64,000 nucleotides of DNA from Henningerozyma blattae CBS 6284 (taxonomy: Eukaryota; Ascomycota; Saccharomycetes; Saccharomycetales; Saccharomycetaceae), in the NCBI RefSeq assembly GCF_000315915.1, contig NC_020185.1, forward strand, positions 2,294,001 to 2,358,000, given 5' to 3'. Below, piece after piece: positions 62,084 to 64,000 of the stretch (positions within the stretch are counted from its first letter, which is position 1; each line of letters starts with the position of its first letter). The translations under genes were made by a program, and so were the position numbers. The notes below the pieces were generated by a model. The model ran no database searches and was not told the origin of the DNA. It saw only the letters and a program-made list of their open reading frames with translations.

Positions 62084-62914
62084 TTACATATCTGTATCAC
62101 ATTGTAACTGCTTAATCTTGCCTATGATAGTGGTATGAGTCAATAAATCTTTCATTTCATTAAAATGTTGCAATATATAGGGATCATCTAATCTTAAATA
62201 TGGATTGTAAGTTAATTCATTTAATAATGTAAATTGTCCAGTTGTTACTTCATTGGTTTTTACAAATTCTTCTAATTCATCAAATTCTTTATTATCACCA
62301 ACATTTTTATAAAAATATTTTCTAATAAATTGAACATTTTCACGGGCTTTTTCATGGCCAGGATATATCTTCGTAGTTGCCCAATTATCTTTACCTATAA
62401 TGGTCAAAATCCGTAGATTTAAAGAGTTATACATTTCATCACTAGTTCCTTCTATAAAATTTCCACATCCGCCAATAAAAAGTGTATCTCCAGTAAAAAT
62501 ACATTTCTCCTTTGTAAATTCATCCTTTACATACAAACAGAGAGAATCTTGGGTATGGCATGGGGTTCTTAAGAATGTGATATCCAAAGAACCCATTTTA
62601 TATTTCTGTAAATTATACGGATGATCAGTAATGCCAAAAACTGTATCTGAACCTGCAATTACAGGGATTGTCTTATGCGAATGTTGCCTTACTGTTGTGA
62701 CAATGGCAATATTGCCACCAGAATGACTATAATGATGATGTGTATTCACAACTGCTTCAATAGAACATATTTCTGAGTGACTCAATTGCGGAATGACTTC
62801 TAATGGTTCACCTGGATCAATCAACCAAGATTTGGTTTTATCATCTGTGGATAATAGGTAACTGTAAATGTTGAACCCATCATCCCATCTCATCTTCAGT
62901 ACCTTAATAAACAT
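62084..62914 (-). CDS. GLO2: Glyoxalase II homologue (Glo2/Glo4) with altered active-site residues
   Basis: A 276-residue metallo-beta-lactamase-fold protein. The family hydrolyses S-lactoylglutathione to D-lactate and glutathione. H59, H61, H64, H120 (TPCHTQDS), D143 (FTGDTLF) and H187 (YPGHE) are kept, but the Asp of THxHxDH is Ser (S63, codon AGT). The basic residue after GCG is N152, and the Tyr normally in GHEY is K189. These changes hit a metal ligand and glutathione-binding positions, so activity is doubtful. No mitochondrial presequence is seen, favouring GLO2 over GLO4. Position between CUE5 (YOR042W) and CCC2 (YDR270W) fits both paralogues. The reading frame is intact. Confidence 0.9.
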   Translation of the reverse strand: MFIKVLKMRWDDGFNIYSYLLSTDDKTKSWLIDPGEPLEVIPQLSHSEICSIEAVVNTHHHYSHSGGNIAIVTTVRQHSHKTIPVIAGSDTVFGITDHPYNLQKYKMGSLDITFLRTPCHTQDSLCLYVKDEFTKEKCIFTGDTLFIGGCGNFIEGTSDEMYNSLNLRILTIIGKDNWATTKIYPGHEKARENVQFIRKYFYKNVGDNKEFDELEEFVKTNEVTTGQFTLLNELTYNPYLRLDDPYILQHFNEMKDLLTHTTIIGKIKQLQCDTDM

Positions 62915-63342
62915 AATGTGCGCGCGTGCGTGTGTTTGTGTGTGTGTGTGTTTCTGTAGCTACTATATATCTTGAACTCTTGTCTTTATTTTTATTTTAT
63001 TTTTGTATTTTTGTATTATTAGATAAAATTTAGGGGTTGAAGTTTTTACATCTGAAAATAAACGATCAAAACATAGTGTAGAAAACACCTTGGAAAGCAT
63101 CATGGAAAACGGCGATAAACATCAATAAAACGGAATTGGGTGTCCATCCACTAGACTTATATAGAAAGATTGCGACTGATCTGCTTAGCTAACAAAAACA
63201 AGGTTGCCCTGATCGAATTTCAAACAGAACCTGTGGGCGGTGACGGAAAGGTCTCTTGCAGTTTATTTTGCCTGAGAAACTTTGACACCTGTCTCGGCCA
63301 GCCAAAGCCGCTGTCGGCTCGTACCACTAAGCCAGCCCAGAA

Positions 63343-63388
63343 AGCCCCCGCAACAAATAGCCCCCGCAACAGAAATAGCCCCCGCACC
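63343..63388. promoter_or_regulatory. Three GCGGGG (Mig1-like) sites in tandem repeat
   Basis: CCCCGC at 63346, 63362 and 63380, each within AGCCCCCGCAMC. The reverse GCGGGG fits the Mig1 core, suggesting glucose repression of the GLO2-like gene. An AT box beside each core is weak. Confidence 0.45.
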
Positions 63389-63393
63389 AATAT

Positions 63394-63438
63394 AGACTTG
63401 GAAAAATTAGACTTGGAAAAATTAGACTTGGCAAAATT
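63394..63438 (+). repeat. 15-bp tandem repeat, three units
   Basis: Unit AGACTTGGAAAAATT at 63394, 63409 and 63424 (the last with one change), directly adjacent to the GCGGGG repeats. Confidence 0.9.
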
Positions 63439-63564
63439 AAAACCTGGCAGCAAATAGACCTCACAATGAACAGACACCGCATCAAGTATCCTCCGTGATA
63501 CGTTTAAGAGATCTTATCCTGTTGCGACACCTATAACACGCACCCCTAACGCATGTGTGCCTTC

Positions 63565-64000
63565 TCAGCCGATGAGCTCAAGCTGTGCTTCAGGGTCGCG
63601 TGGTCGTCCTTGATGTGAGGACCCCATCGCGCGCCTGAGATGTGCCCAAGATGTGCCTAGCTTATGTCTTAGATAATTACCCCAGGTACCGAAAACCACC
63701 AAATCATCCTTACTAGTCAATGCATTCTCCTCACCGATTACCGGAGGTTTCCACCGTTTTAGTCTCAACGAGCTTAGTACCACACATACAGAACTCATCG
63801 CCATGGCTAGCCCAGCAAGCATCGGATCTAAAGTAATCCCCCAGTGACTCAGGGCACCCATGGATATAGGAATCATCAATATGTTATAAATCGTAGCCCA
63901 GAAGAGGTTACGCTTGATAGTCGCAAATGTAGCCTTTGATATGTCTAGCGCATAACATACTTCTTTGATGGTGGTGTTACTATTACTCTCCTCATTACTT
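63565..64000 (-). CDS. CCC2: Copper-transporting P1B-ATPase Ccc2 (C-terminal part, gene continues beyond window)
   Basis: Open from the window end to the stop at 63565 (about 144 codons). KRNLFWATIYNILMIPISMG and LDPMLAGLAMAMSSVCVVLSS are the last two membrane segments of heavy-metal P-type ATPases, including the MxxSS copper-site motif (MAMSSV). Ccc2 pumps copper into the late Golgi for multicopper oxidases such as Fet3. The hydrophilic tail after RLKRWKPP is longer and more basic than usual. YDR270W lies next to GLO2 (YDR272W), as here. Confidence 0.93.
   Translation of the reverse strand, partial: SNEESNSNTTIKEVCYALDISKATFATIKRNLFWATIYNILMIPISMGALSHWGITLDPMLAGLAMAMSSVCVVLSSLRLKRWKPPVIGEENALTSKDDLVVFGTWGNYLRHKLGTSWAHLRRAMGSSHQGRPRDPEAQLELIG

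Larger units (their letters stand above)
62915..63564. promoter_or_regulatory. GLO2 promoter and CCC2 3' spacer
   Basis: 650 bp. A CG/GT run abuts the GLO2 start (62917-62951). Further up are three AGCCCCCGC copies (63344-63385) and a 15-bp triple repeat (63394-63438). The 95-codon ORF 63170-63457 runs through these repeats and is not supported. Confidence 0.6.

Noticed and set aside
63170..63457. 95-codon ORF with a DLEKL repeat
   Set aside because: Runs through short tandem repeats in the GLO2 promoter; the repeat unit length of 15 bp keeps the frame open artificially.

Overview
The window is nuclear DNA of a budding yeast of the family Saccharomycetaceae. It is AT-rich, its genes are compact and intronless, and nearly every gene has a recognisable Saccharomyces cerevisiae counterpart. 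The gene order mixes two S. cerevisiae series: chromosome XV (YOR069W down to YOR040W), and its whole-genome-duplication sisters on chromosomes XI (YKR079C to YKR068C) and IV (YDR277C to YDR270W). Genes unique to each series are interleaved here (for example SLD7 beside AIM29, MET1/BET3 beside RSB1/RAT1, WHI2/CUE5 beside CCC2). Essential genes expected in the series (SGT1 between SLD7 and NOB1, DBP5 between STD1 and IRC23) are absent. This reciprocal loss suggests a post-duplication yeast that resolved its duplicates differently from S. cerevisiae (Kazachstania/Naumovozyma/Tetrapisispora-like). The genus is inference only. Three N gaps (10243-10342, 11622-11641, 33120-33125) show a draft assembly.

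Layout. 1-7011: TRZ1 (3' part), VPS5-like retromer gene, ALG8, and an MSA1/MSA2-like G1/S regulator lying in a striking GC-rich island. 7012-13708: a retroelement and tRNA cluster. It holds a tRNA-Ala/tRNA-Gly pair only 4 bp apart, degenerate Ty3/gypsy-like copies placed at tRNA starts, tRNA-Thr, and copies of a ~335-bp LTR-like repeat. 13709-19674: CYT1, YNG1, CKA2, SLD7, AIM29. 19675-24127: a gene-poor 4.4 kb with another LTR-like copy, an intron-containing tRNA-Lys and a third Ty3-like fragment. 24128-33715: NOB1, DRE2, TMC1, YKR070W-like, MET1, BET3. 35599-43229: RSB1, a divergent mitochondrial methyltransferase-like gene, RAT1. 46798-57454: STD1/MTH1, a short PMP3-family gene, a split IRC23/BSC2 gene, WHI2. 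59736-64000: CUE5, a GLO2/GLO4 homologue lacking key residues, and the 3' end of CCC2.

The genes are mostly unrelated housekeeping functions whose neighbourhood is inherited rather than functional: tRNA 3' processing, retromer, N-glycosylation, respiration, chromatin and cell-cycle control, ribosome biogenesis, Fe-S assembly, siroheme synthesis, lipid translocation, RNA decay, glucose signalling, aggrephagy and copper transport.

Points most worth a second look: (1) a CTT-TGA junction between two ORFs of the IRC23/BSC2 gene that resembles a +1 recoding site; (2) the possible dimeric tRNA-Ala-Gly transcription unit; (3) the GLO2 homologue with Ser in place of the metal-binding Asp; (4) an exact 17-bp ACCCTA array between CYT1 and YNG1; (5) the GC island and its 5' minisatellite at the MSA-like gene.
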